This document shows, piece by piece, positions 9,121 through 20,869 of a stretch of DNA of 64,000 nucleotides. Location: the NCBI GenBank assembly GCA_951799425.1, contig OX637397.1, positions 41,644,409-41,708,408 on the forward strand, in the 5' to 3' direction. The DNA is from Ilex aquifolium (lineage: Eukaryota; Streptophyta; Magnoliopsida; Aquifoliales; Aquifoliaceae). The notes below the pieces were generated by a model, which did not search any database, had not been told where the DNA came from, and saw only the letters and a program-made list of their open reading frames with translations. Each line of letters opens with the position of its first letter. Position 1 is the stretch's first letter. The translations under genes and the position numbers were made by a program.

Positions 9121-9499
9121 TTATTTCTGACATTACTTTTTACTCCGGTCTCTGATTAAGTTGATTCTTGCGGCATTGTAAAGAATTATTGAATCCCTTA
9201 CCATTTTATTCACATCAAAAGTCATGAAAAATCCTCTAGCATGGGCTATATTGTAACGCAAATTTGGTGTAGTAAGTAGTCCTCCTTTAAAATGAAATAG
9301 TCTATCGGACATAACTTTTTCTCCCGAACTCGGATTGAGCTAATTCTTGCGGCATTGTAAAGAGAACTTGAAACCCTAACCAATATATTCAGATCAAAAT
9401 TGGTGATTCATCTTCTAACAAGTTCGAAATGGTGATGGAAGTTTGGTATAGTTGACAATTCCCCTCCACAAGGAAAAAAAAGTAATTTCCCATTCTTTC
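9121..9499. repeat. HOR unit type f (first copy)
   Basis: Diagnostic bases are gacattac instead of gacataac at the half A opening, gaattattgaatccctta (no EcoRI site), ctcccg and cattgtaaag in half B and ending ttgacc. The copy here has a private c-to-a change (gttgacaatt near 9455). Copies at 11395 and 13669 share cttgaggc in half A; copies at 15943 and 19354 do not. Confidence 0.9.
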
Positions 9500-12400
9500 T
9501 TATTTCTGACATAACTTTTTACTCCGGTCTCTGATTAAGTTGATTCTTGCGGCATTGTAAAGAATTCTTGAATCCCTAACCATTTTATTCACATCAAAAG
9601 TCATGAAAAATCCTCTAGCATGGGCTATATTGGAACGCAAATTTGGTGTAATAAGTAGTCCTCCTTTAAAATGAAATAGTCTATCGGACATAACATTTTC
9701 ACCCGAACTCGGATAGAGCTAATTCTTGCAGCATTTTAAAGAGAACTTGAAACCCTAACCAATATATTCAGATCAAAATTGGTGATTCATCTTCTAACAA
9801 GTTCGAAATGGTGATGGAAGTTTGGTATAGTTGTCCATTCCCCTCCACAAGGAAAAAAAAGTAATTTCCCATTCATTCTTATTTCTGACATAACTTTTTA
9901 CTCCGGTCTCTGATTAAGTTGATTCTTGCGGCATTGTAAAGAATTCTTGAATCGCTAACCATTTTATTCACATCAAAAGTCATGAAAAATCCTCTAGCAC
10001 GGGCTATATTGTAACGCAAATTTGGTGTAATAAGTAGTCCTCCTTTAAAATGAAATAGTCTATCGGACATAACATTTTCTCCCGAACTCGGATTGAGCTA
10101 ATTCTTGCGGCATTTTAAAGAGAACTTGAAACCCTAACCAATATATTCAGATCAAAATTGGTGATTCATCTTCTAAAAAAATTCGAAATGCTGATGGAAG
10201 GTTGGTATAGTTGGCCATTCCCCTCCACAAGGAAAAAAAAGTAATTCCCATTCATTCTTATTTCTGACATAACTTTTTACTCCGGTCTCTGATTAAGTTG
10301 ATTCTTGCGGCATTGTAAAGAATTCTTGAATCCCTAACCATTTTATTCACATCAAAAGTCATGAAAAATCCTCTAGCATGGGCTATATTGTAACACAAAT
10401 TTGGTGTAGTAAGTAGTCCTCCTTTAAAATGAAATAGTCTATCGGACATAACATTTTCACCCGAACTCGGATTAAGCTAATTCTTGCGGCATTTTAAAGA
10501 GAACTTGAAACCCTAACCAATATATTCAGATCAAAATTGGTGATTCATCTTCTAACAAGTTCGAAATGGTGATGGAAGTTTGGTATAGTTGGTCATTCCC
10601 CTCCACAAGGAAAAAAAAGTAATTTCCCATTCTTTCTTATTTCTGACATAACTTTTTACTCCGGTTTCTGATTAAGTTGATTCTTTCGGCATTGTAAATA
10701 ATTATTGAATCCCTTACCATTTTATTCACATCAAAAGTCATGAAAAATCCTCTAGCAGGGGCTATATTGTAACGCAAATTTGGTGTAGTAAGTAGTCCTC
10801 CTTTAAAATGGAATAGTCTATCGGACATAACTTTTTCTCCCGAACTCGGATTGAGCTAATTCTTGCGGCATTGTAAAGAGAACTTGAAACCCTAACCAAT
10901 ATATTCAGATCAAAATTGGTGATTCATCTTCTAACAAGTTCGAAATGGTGATGGAAGTTTGGTATAGTTGACCATTCCCCTCCACAAGGAAAAAAAAGTA
11001 ATTTCCCATTCTTTCTTATTTCTGACATAACTTTTTACTCCGGTCTCTGATTAAGTTGATTCTTGCGGCATTGTAAAGAATTCTTGAATCCCTAACCATT
11101 TTATTCACATCAAAAGTCATGAAAAATCCTCTAGCATGGGCTATATTGTAACGCAAATTTGGTGTAGTAAGTAGTCCTCCTTTAAAATGAAATAGTCTAT
11201 CGGACATAACATTTTCACCCGAACTCGGATAGAGCTAATTCTTGCGGCATTTTAAAGAGAACTTGAAACCCTAACCAATATATTCAGATCAAAATTGGTG
11301 ATTCATCTTCTAACAAGTTCGAAATGGTGATGGAAGTTTGGTATAGTTGTCCATTCCCCTCCACAAGGAAAAAAAAGTAATTTCCCATTCTTTCTTATTT
11401 CTGACATTACTTTTTACTCCGGTCTCTGATTAAGTTGATTCTTGAGGCATTGTAAAGAATTATTGAATCCCTTACCATTTTATTCACATCAAAAGTCATG
11501 AAAAATCCTCTAGCATGGGCTATATTGTAACGCAAATTTGGTGTAGTAAGTAGTCCTCCTTTAAAATGAAATAGTCTATCGGACATAACTTTTTCTCCCG
11601 AACTCGGATTGAGCTAATTCTTGCGGCATTGTAAAGAGAACTTGAAACCCTAACCAATATATTCAGATCAAAATTGGTGATTCATCTTCTAACAAGTTCG
11701 AAATGGTGATGGAAGTTTGGTATAGTTGACCATTCCCCTCCACAAGGAAAAAAAAGTAATTTCCCATTCTTTCTTATTTCTGACATAACTTTTTACTCCG
11801 GTCTCTGATTAAGTTGATTCTTGCGGCATTGTAAAGAATTCTTGAATCCCTAACCATTTTATTCACATCAAAAGTCATGAAAAATCCTCTAGCATGGGCT
11901 ATATTGGAACGCAAATTTGGTGTAATAAGTAGTCCTCCTTTAAAATGAAATAGTCTATCGGACATAACATTTTCACCCGAACTCGGATAGAGCTAATTCT
12001 TGCAGCATTTTAAAGAGAACTTGAAACCCTAACCAATATATTCAGATCAAAATTGGTGATTCATCTTCTAACAAGTTCGAAATGGTGATGGAAGTTTGGT
12101 ATAGTTGTCCATTCCCCTCCACAAGGAAAAAAAAGTAATTTCCCATTCATTCTTATTTCTGACATAACTTTTTACTCCGGTCTCTGATTAAGTTGATTCT
12201 TGCGGCATTGTAAAGAATTCTTGAATCGCTAACCATTTTATTCACATCAAAAGTCATGAAAAATCCTCTAGCACGGGCTATATTGTAACGCAAATTTGGT
12301 GTAATAAGTAGTCCTCCTTTAAAATGAAATAGTCTATCGGACATAACATTTTCTCCCGAACTCGGATTGAGCTAATTCTTGCGGCATTTTAAAGAGAACT

Positions 12401-15400
12401 TGAAACCCTAACCAATATATTCAGATCAAAATTGGTGATTCATCTTCTAAAAAAATTCGAAATACTGATGGAAGGTTGGTATAGTTGGCCATTCCCCTCC
12501 ACAAGGAAAAAAAAGTAATTCCCATTCATTCTTATTTCTGACATAACTTTTTACTCCGGTCTCTGATTAAGTTGATTCTTGCGGCATTGTAAAGAATTCT
12601 TGAATCCCTAACCATTTTATTCACATCAAAAGTCATGAAAAATCCTCTAGCATGGGCTATATTGTAACACAAATTTGGTGTAGTAAGTAGTCCTCCTTTA
12701 AAATGAAATAGTCTATCGGACATAACATTTTCACCCGAACTCGGATTAAGCTAATTCTTGCGGCATTTTAAAGAGAACTTGAAACCCTAACCAATATATT
12801 CAGATCAAAATTGGTGATTCATCTTCTAACAAGTTCGAAATGGTGATGGAAGTTTGGTATAGTTGGTCATTCCCCTCCACAAGGAAAAAAAAGTAATTTC
12901 CCATTCTTTCTTATTTCTGACATAACTTTTTACTCCGGTTTCTGATTAAGTTGATTCTTTCGGCATTGTAAATAATTATTGAATCCCTTACCATTTTATT
13001 CACATCAAAAGTCATGAAAAATCCTCTAGCAGGGGCTATATTGTAACGCAAATTTGGTGTAGTAAGTAGTCCTCCTTTAAAATGGAATAGTCTATCGGAC
13101 ATAACTTTTTCTCCCGAACTCGGATTGAGCTAATTCTTGCGGCATTGTAAAGAGAACTTGAAACCCTAACCAATATATTCAGATCAAAATTGGTGATTCA
13201 TCTTCTAACAAGTTCGAAATGGTGATGGAAGTTTGGTATAGTTGACCATTCCCCTCCACAAGGAAAAAAAAGTAATTTCCCATTCTTTCTTATTTCTGAC
13301 ATAACTTTTTACTCCGGTCTCTGATTAAGTTGATTCTTGCGGCATTGTAAAGAATTCTTGAATCCCTAACCATTTTATTCACATCAAAAGTCATGAAAAA
13401 TCCTCTAGCATGGGCTATATTGTAACGCAAATTTGGTGTAGTAAGTAGTCCTCCTTTAAAATGAAATAGTCTATCGGACATAACATTTTCACCCGAACTC
13501 GGATAGAGCTAATTCTTGCGGCATTTTAAAGAGAACTTGAAACCCTAACCAATATATTCAGATCAAAATTGGTGATTCATCTTCTAACAAGTTCGAAATG
13601 GTGATGGAAGTTTGGTATAGTTGTCCATTCCCCTCCACAAGGAAAAAAAAGTAATTTCCCATTCTTTCTTATTTCTGACATTACTTTTTACTCCGGTCTC
13701 TGATTAAGTTGATTCTTGAGGCATTGTAAAGAATTATTGAATCCCTTACCATTTTATTCACATCAAAAGTCATGAAAAATCCTCTAGCATGGGCTATATT
13801 GTAACGCAAATTTGGTGTAGTAAGTAGTCCTCCTTTAAAATGAAATAGTCTATCGGACATAACTTTTTCTCCCGAACTCGGATTGAGCTAATTCTTGCGG
13901 CATTGTAAAGAGAACTTGAAACCCTAACCAATATATTCAGATCAAAATTGGTGATTCATCTTCTAACAAGTTCGAAATGGTGATGGAAGTTTGGTATAGT
14001 TGACCATTCCCCTCCACAAGGAAAAAAAAGTAATTTCCCATTCTTTCTTATTTCTGACATAACTTTTTACTCCGGTCTCTGATTAAGTTGATTCTTGCGG
14101 CATTGTAAAGAATTCTTGAATCCCTAACCATTTTATTCACATCAAAAGTCATGAAAAATCCTCTAGCATGGGCTATATTGGAACGCAAATTTGGTGTAAT
14201 AAGTAGTCCTCCTTTAAAATGAAATAGTCTATCGGACATAACATTTTCACCCGAACTCGGATAGAGCTAATTCTTGCAGCATTTTAAAGAGAACTTGAAA
14301 CCCTAACCAATATATTCAGATCAAAATTGGTGATTCATCTTCTAACAAGTTCGAAATGGTGATGGAAGTTTGGTATAGTTGTCCATTCCCCTCCACAAGG
14401 AAAAAAAAGTAATTTCCCATTCATTCTTATTTCTGACATAACTTTTTACTCCGGTCTCTGATTAAGTTGATTCTTGCGGCATTGTAAAGAATTCTTGAAT
14501 CGCTAACCATTTTATTCACATCAAAAGTCATGAAAAATCCTCTAGCACGGGCTATATTGTAACGCAAATTTGGTGTAATAAGTAGTCCTCCTTTAAAATG
14601 AAATAGTCTATCGGACATAACATTTTCTCCCGAACTCGGATTGAGCTAATTCTTGCGGCATTTTAAAGAGAACTTGAAACCCTAACCAATATATTCAGAT
14701 CAAAATTGGTGATTCATCTTCTAAAAAAATTCGAAATACTGATGGAAGGTTGGTATAGTTGGCCATTCCCCTCCACAAGGAAAAAAAAGTAATTCCCATT
14801 CATTCTTATTTCTGACATAACTTTTTACTCCGGTCTCTGATTAAGTTGATTCTTGCGGCATTGTAAAGAATTCTTGAATCCCTAACCATTTTATTCACAT
14901 CAAAAGTCATGAAAAATCCTCTAGCATGGGCTATATTGTAACACAAATTTGGTGTAGTAAGTAGTCCTCCTTTAAAATGAAATAGTCTATCGGACATAAC
15001 ATTTTCACCCGAACTCGGATTAAGCTAATTCTTGCGGCATTTTAAAGAGAACTTGAAACCCTAACCAATATATTCAGATCAAAATTGGTGATTCATCTTC
15101 TAACAAGTTCGAAATGGTGATGGAAGTTTGGTATAGTTGGTCATTCCCCTCCACAAGGAAAAAAAAGTAATTTCCCATTCTTTCTTATTTCTGACATAAC
15201 TTTTTACTCCGGTTTCTGATTAAGTTGATTCTTTCGGCATTGTAAATAATTATTGAATCCCTTACCATTTTATTCACATCAAAAGTCATGAAAAATCCTC
15301 TAGCAGGGGCTATATTGTAACGCAAATTTGGTGTAGTAAGTAGTCCTCCTTTAAAATGGAATAGTCTATCGGACATAACTTTTTCTCCCGAACTCGGATT

Positions 15401-16321
15401 GAGCTAATTCTTGCGGCATTGTAAAGAGAACTTGAAACCCTAACCAATATATTCAGATCAAAATTGGTGATTCATCTTCTAACAAGTTCGAAATGGTGAT
15501 GGAAGTTTGGTATAGTTGACCATTCCCCTCCACAAGGAAAAAAAAGTAATTTCCCATTCTTTCTTATTTCTGACATAACTTTTTACTCCGGTCTCTGATT
15601 AAGTTGATTCTTGCGGCATTGTAAAGAATTCTTGAATCCCTAACCATTTTATTCACATCAAAAGTCATGAAAAATCCTCTAGCATGGGCTATATTGTAAC
15701 GCAAATTTGGTGTAGTAAGTAGTCCTCCTTTAAAATGAAATAGTCTATCGGACATAACATTTTCACCCGAACTCGGATAGAGCTAATTCTTGCGGCATTT
15801 TAAAGAGAACTTGAAACCCTAACCAATATATTCAGATCAAAATTGGTGATTCATCTTCTAACAAGTTCGAAATGGTGATGGAAGTTTGGTATAGTTGTCC
15901 ATTCCCCTCCACAAGGAAAAAAAAGTAATTTCCCATTCTTTCTTATTTCTGACATTACTTTTTACTCCGGTCTCTGATTAAGTTGATTCTTGCGGCATTG
16001 TAAAGAATTATTGAATCCCTTACCATTTTATTCACATCAAAAGTCATGAAAAATCCTCTAGCATGGGCTATATTGTAACGCAAATTTGGTGTAGTAAGTA
16101 GTCCTCCTTTAAAATGAAATAGTCTATCGGACATAACTTTTTCTCCCGAACTCGGATTGAGCTAATTCTTGCGGCATTGTAAAGAGAACTTGAAACCCTA
16201 ACCAATATATTCAGATCAAAATTGGTGATTCATCTTCTAACAAGTTCGAAATGGTGATGGAAGTTTGGTATAGTTGACCATTCCCCTCCACAAGGAAAAA
16301 AAAGTAATTTCCCATTCTTTC

Positions 16322-17458
16322 TTATTTCTGACATAACTTTTTACTCCGGTCTCTGATTAAGTTGATTCTTGCGGCATTGTAAAGAATTCTTGAATCCCTA
16401 ACCATTTTATTCACATCAAAAGTCATGAAAAATCCTCTAGCATGGGCTATATTGGAACGCAAATTTGGTGTAATAAGTAGTCCTCCTTTAAAATGAAATA
16501 GTCTATCGGACATAACATTTTCACCCGAACTCGGATAGAGCTAATTCTTGCAGCATTTTAAAGAGAACTTGAAACCCTAACCAATATATTCAGATCAAAA
16601 TTGGTGATTCATCTTCTAACAAGTTCGAAATGGTGATGGAAGTTTGGTATAGTTGTCCATTCCCCTCCACAAGGAAAAAAAAGTAATTTCCCATTCATTC
16701 TTATTTCTGACATAACTTTTTACTCCGGTCTCTGATTAAGTTGATTCTTGCGGCATTGTAAAGAATTCTTGAATCGCTAACCATTTTATTCACATCAAAA
16801 GTCATGAAAAATCCTCTAGCACGGGCTATATTGTAACGCAAATTTGGTGTAATAAGTAGTCCTCCTTTAAAATGAAATAGTCTATCGGACATAACATTTT
16901 CTCCCGAACTCGGATTGAGCTAATTCTTGCGGCATTTTAAAGAGAACTTGAAACCCTAACCAATATATTCAGATCAAAATTGGTGATTCATCTTCTAAAA
17001 AAATTCGAAATGCTGATGGAAGGTTGGTATAGTTGGCCATTCCCCTCCACAAGGAAAAAAAAGTAATTCCCATTCATTCTTATTTCTGACATAACTTTTT
17101 ACTCCGGTCTCTGATTAAGTTGATTCTTGCGGCATTGTAAAGAATTCTTGAATCCCTAACCATTTTATTCACATCAAAAGTCATGAAAAATCCTCTAGCA
17201 TGGGCTATATTGTAACACAAATTTGGTGTAGTAAGTAGTCCTCCTTTAAAATGAAATAGTCTATCGGACATAACATTTTCACCCGAACTCGGATTAAGCT
17301 AATTCTTGCGGCATTTTAAAGAGAACTTGAAACCCTAACCAATATATTCAGATCAAAATTGGTGATTCATCTTCTAACAAGTTCGAAATGGTGATGGAAG
17401 TTTGGTATAGTTGACCATTCCCCTCCACAAGGAAAAAAAAGTAATTTCCCATTCTTTC
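16322..17458. repeat. Truncated HOR copy: units a-b-c only (1137 bp)
   Basis: After c (17080) the next unit is a (17459), so d, e and f are missing. The c unit has the c-specific taacacaaat and gattaagc but ends ttgacc as f units do. It is therefore a c/f chimera, joined where f normally meets a. Confidence 0.9.
17317..17413. other. Recombination interval c-to-f (deletion junction)
   Basis: The last c-specific base is the t of cattttaaag (17316); the first f-specific base is the a of ttgacc (17414). Types c and f are identical in between, so the exchange point cannot be narrowed further. In unit coordinates the interval begins 237 bases after the unit start. Confidence 0.8.
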
Positions 17459-19590
17459 TTATTTCTGACATAACTTTTTACTCCGGTCTCTGATTAAGTT
17501 GATTCTTGCGGCATTGTAAAGAATTCTTGAATCCCTAACCATTTTATTCACATCAAAAGTCATGAAAAATCCTCTAGCATGGGCTATATTGGAACGCAAA
17601 TTTGGTGTAATAAGTAGTCCTCCTTTAAAATGAAATAGTCTATCGGACATAACATTTTCACCCGAACTCGGATAGAGCTAATTCTTGCAGCATTTTAAAG
17701 AGAACTTGAAACCCTAACCAATATATTCAGATCAAAATTGGTGATTCATCTTCTAACAAGTTCGAAATGGTGATGGAAGTTTGGTATAGTTGTCCATTCC
17801 CCTCCACAAGGAAAAAAAAGTAATTTCCCATTCATTCTTATTTCTGACATAACTTTTTACTCCGGTCTCTGATTAAGTTGATTCTTGCGGCATTGTAAAG
17901 AATTCTTGAATCGCTAACCATTTTATTCACATCAAAAGTCATGAAAAATCCTCTAGCACGGGCTATATTGTAACGCAAATTTGGTGTAATAAGTAGTCCT
18001 CCTTTAAAATGAAATAGTCTATCGGACATAACATTTTCTCCCGAACTCGGATTGAGCTAATTCTTGCGGCATTTTAAAGAGAACTTGAAACCCTAACCAA
18101 TATATTCAGATCAAAATTGGTGATTCATCTTCTAAAAAAATTCGAAATGCTGATGGAAGGTTGGTATAGTTGGCCATTCCCCTCCACAAGGAAAAAAAAG
18201 TAATTCCCATTCATTCTTATTTCTGACATAACTTTTTACTCCGGTCTCTGATTAAGTTGATTCTTGCGGCATTGTAAAGAATTCTTGAATCCCTAACCAT
18301 TTTATTCACATCAAAAGTCATGAAAAATCCTCTAGCATGGGCTATATTGTAACACAAATTTGGTGTAGTAAGTAGTCCTCCTTTAAAATGAAATAGTCTA
18401 TCGGACATAACATTTTCACCCGAACTCGGATTAAGCTAATTCTTGCGGCATTTTAAAGAGAACTTGAAACCCTAACCAATATATTCAGATCAAAATTGGT
18501 GATTCATCTTCTAACAAGTTCGAAATGGTGATGGAAGTTTGGTATAGTTGGTCATTCCCCTCCACAAGGAAAAAAAAGTAATTTCCCATTCTTTCTTATT
18601 TCTGACATAACTTTTTACTCCGGTTTCTGATTAAGTTGATTCTTTCGGCATTGTAAATAATTATTGAATCCCTTACCATTTTATTCACATCAAAAGTCAT
18701 GAAAAATCCTCTAGCAGGGGCTATATTGTAACGCAAATTTGGTGTAGTAAGTAGTCCTCCTTTAAAATGGAATAGTCTATCGGACATAACTTTTTCTCCC
18801 GAACTCGGATTGAGCTAATTCTTGCGGCATTGTAAAGAGAACTTGAAACCCTAACCAATATATTCAGATCAAAATTGGTGATTCATCTTCTAACAAGTTC
18901 GAAATGGTGATGGAAGTTTGGTATAGTTGACCATTCCCCTCCACAAGGAAAAAAAAGTAATTTCCCATTCTTTCTTATTTCTGACATAACTTTTTACTCC
19001 GGTCTCTGATTAAGTTGATTCTTGCGGCATTGTAAAGAATTCTTGAATCCCTAACCATTTTATTCACATCAAAAGTCATGAAAAATCCTCTAGCATGGGC
19101 TATATTGTAACGCAAATTTGGTGTAGTAAGTAGTCCTCCTTTAAAATGAAATAGTCTATCGGACATAACATTTTCACCCGAACTCGGATAGAGCTAATTC
19201 TTGCGGCATTTTAAAGAGAACTTGAAACCCTAACCAATATATTCAGATCAAAATTGGTGATTCATCTTCTAACAAGTTCGAAATGGTGATGGAAGTTTGG
19301 TATAGTTGTCCATTCCCCTCCACAAGGAAAAAAAAGTAATTTCCCATTCTTTCTTATTTCTGACATTACTTTTTACTCCGGTCTCTGATTAAGTTGATTC
19401 TTGCGGCATTGTAAAGAATTATTGAATCCCTTACCATTTTATTCACATCAAAAGTCATGAAAAATCCTCTAGCATGGGCTATATTGTAACGCAAATTTGG
19501 TGTAGTAAGTAGTCCTCCTTTAAAATGAAATAGTCTATCGGACATAACTTTTTCTCCCGAACTCGGATTGAGCTAATTCTTGCGGCATTG

Positions 19591-19687
19591 TAAAGAGAAC
19601 TTGAAACCCTAAGCAATATATTCAGATCAAAATTGGTGATTCATCTTCTAACAAGTTCGAAATGGTGATGGAAGTTTGGTATAGTTG
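19591..19687. other. Recombination interval f-to-c (duplication junction)
   Basis: The f unit at 19354 keeps the f-specific g of cattgtaaag (19590) but ends ttggtc as c units do (g at 19688), and is followed by d as c units are. In unit coordinates this is the same 97-base interval as at 17317-17413, with the opposite polarity. This unit also has two private changes, cctaagcaat (near 19613) and tcaatcccc (near 19692). Confidence 0.8.
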
Positions 19688-19732
19688 GTCAATCCCCTCC
19701 ACAAGGAAAAAAAAGTAATTTCCCATTCTTTC

Positions 19733-20869
19733 TTATTTCTGACATAACTTTTTACTCCGGTTTCTGATTAAGTTGATTCTTTCGGCATTGTAAATAATTA
19801 TTGAATCCCTTACCATTTTATTCACATCAAAAGTCATGAAAAATCCTCTAGCAGGGGCTATATTGTAACGCAAATTTGGTGTAGTAAGTAGTCCTCCTTT
19901 AAAATGGAATAGTCTATCGGACATAACTTTTTCTCCCGAACTCGGATTGAGCTAATTCTTGCGGCATTGTAAAGAGAACTTGAAACCCTAACCAATATAT
20001 TCAGATCAAAATTGGTGATTCATCTTCTAACAAGTTCGAAATGGTGATGGAAGTTTGGTATAGTTGACCATTCCCCTCCACAAGGAAAAAAAAGTAATTT
20101 CCCATTCTTTCTTATTTCTGACATAACTTTTTACTCCGGTCTCTGATTAAGTTGATTCTTGCGGCATTGTAAAGAATTCTTGAATCCCTAACCATTTTAT
20201 TCACATCAAAAGTCATGAAAAATCCTCTAGCATGGGCTATATTGTAACGCAAATTTGGTGTAGTAAGTAGTCCTCCTTTAAAATGAAATAGTCTATCGGA
20301 CATAACATTTTCACCCGAACTCGGATAGAGCTAATTCTTGCGGCATTTTAAAGAGAACTTGAAACCCTAACCAATATATTCAGATCAAAATTGGTGATTC
20401 ATCTTCTAACAAGTTCGAAATGGTGATGGAAGTTTGGTATAGTTGTCCATTCCCCTCCACAAGGAAAAAAAAGTAATTTCCCATTCTTTCTTATTTCTGA
20501 CATTACTTTTTACTCCGGTCTCTGATTAAGTTGATTCTTGCGGCATTGTAAAGAATTATTGAATCCCTTACCATTTTATTCACATCAAAAGTCATGAAAA
20601 ATCCTCTAGCATGGGCTATATTGTAACGCAAATTTGGTGTAGTAAGTAGTCCTCCTTTAAAATGAAATAGTCTATCGGACATAACTTTTTCTCCCGAACT
20701 CGGATTGAGCTAATTCTTGCGGCATTGTAAAGAGAACTTGAAACCCTAACCAATATATTCAGATCAAAATTGGTGATTCATCTTCTAACAAGTTCGAAAT
20801 GGTGATGGAAGTTTGGTATAGTTGACCATTCCCCTCCACAAGGAAAAAAAAGTAATTTCCCATTCTTTC
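19733..20869. repeat. Extra HOR half-copy: units d-e-f (1137 bp)
   Basis: Units d, e and f follow directly on the d-e-f of the preceding full HOR, making a tandem def-def. The last f (20491) ends ttgacc normally. The following unit (20870) is no longer type a: it has attgtaacgc and gtagtaag. The regular HOR therefore stops here. Confidence 0.9.

Larger units (their letters stand above)
7226..20869. repeat. Six-unit higher-order repeat domain (2274-bp HOR)
   Basis: Six distinguishable units a-b-c-d-e-f recur in fixed order at 7226, 9500, 11774 and 14048 (full copies). They are followed by abc (16322-17458), abcdef (17459-19732) and def (19733-20869). The span is 13,644 bp, exactly 36 x 379, so no net indel was fixed among 36 units, in contrast to the flanks. 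Copies of the same type in different HORs are nearly identical while neighbouring types differ at several sites. That is the hallmark of recent amplification of a multi-unit block. Confidence 0.95.

Noticed and set aside
16322-20869. Inversion as the cause of the abc-abcdef-def order
   Set aside because: All units stay in the same orientation, so a strand flip cannot explain the rearrangement.
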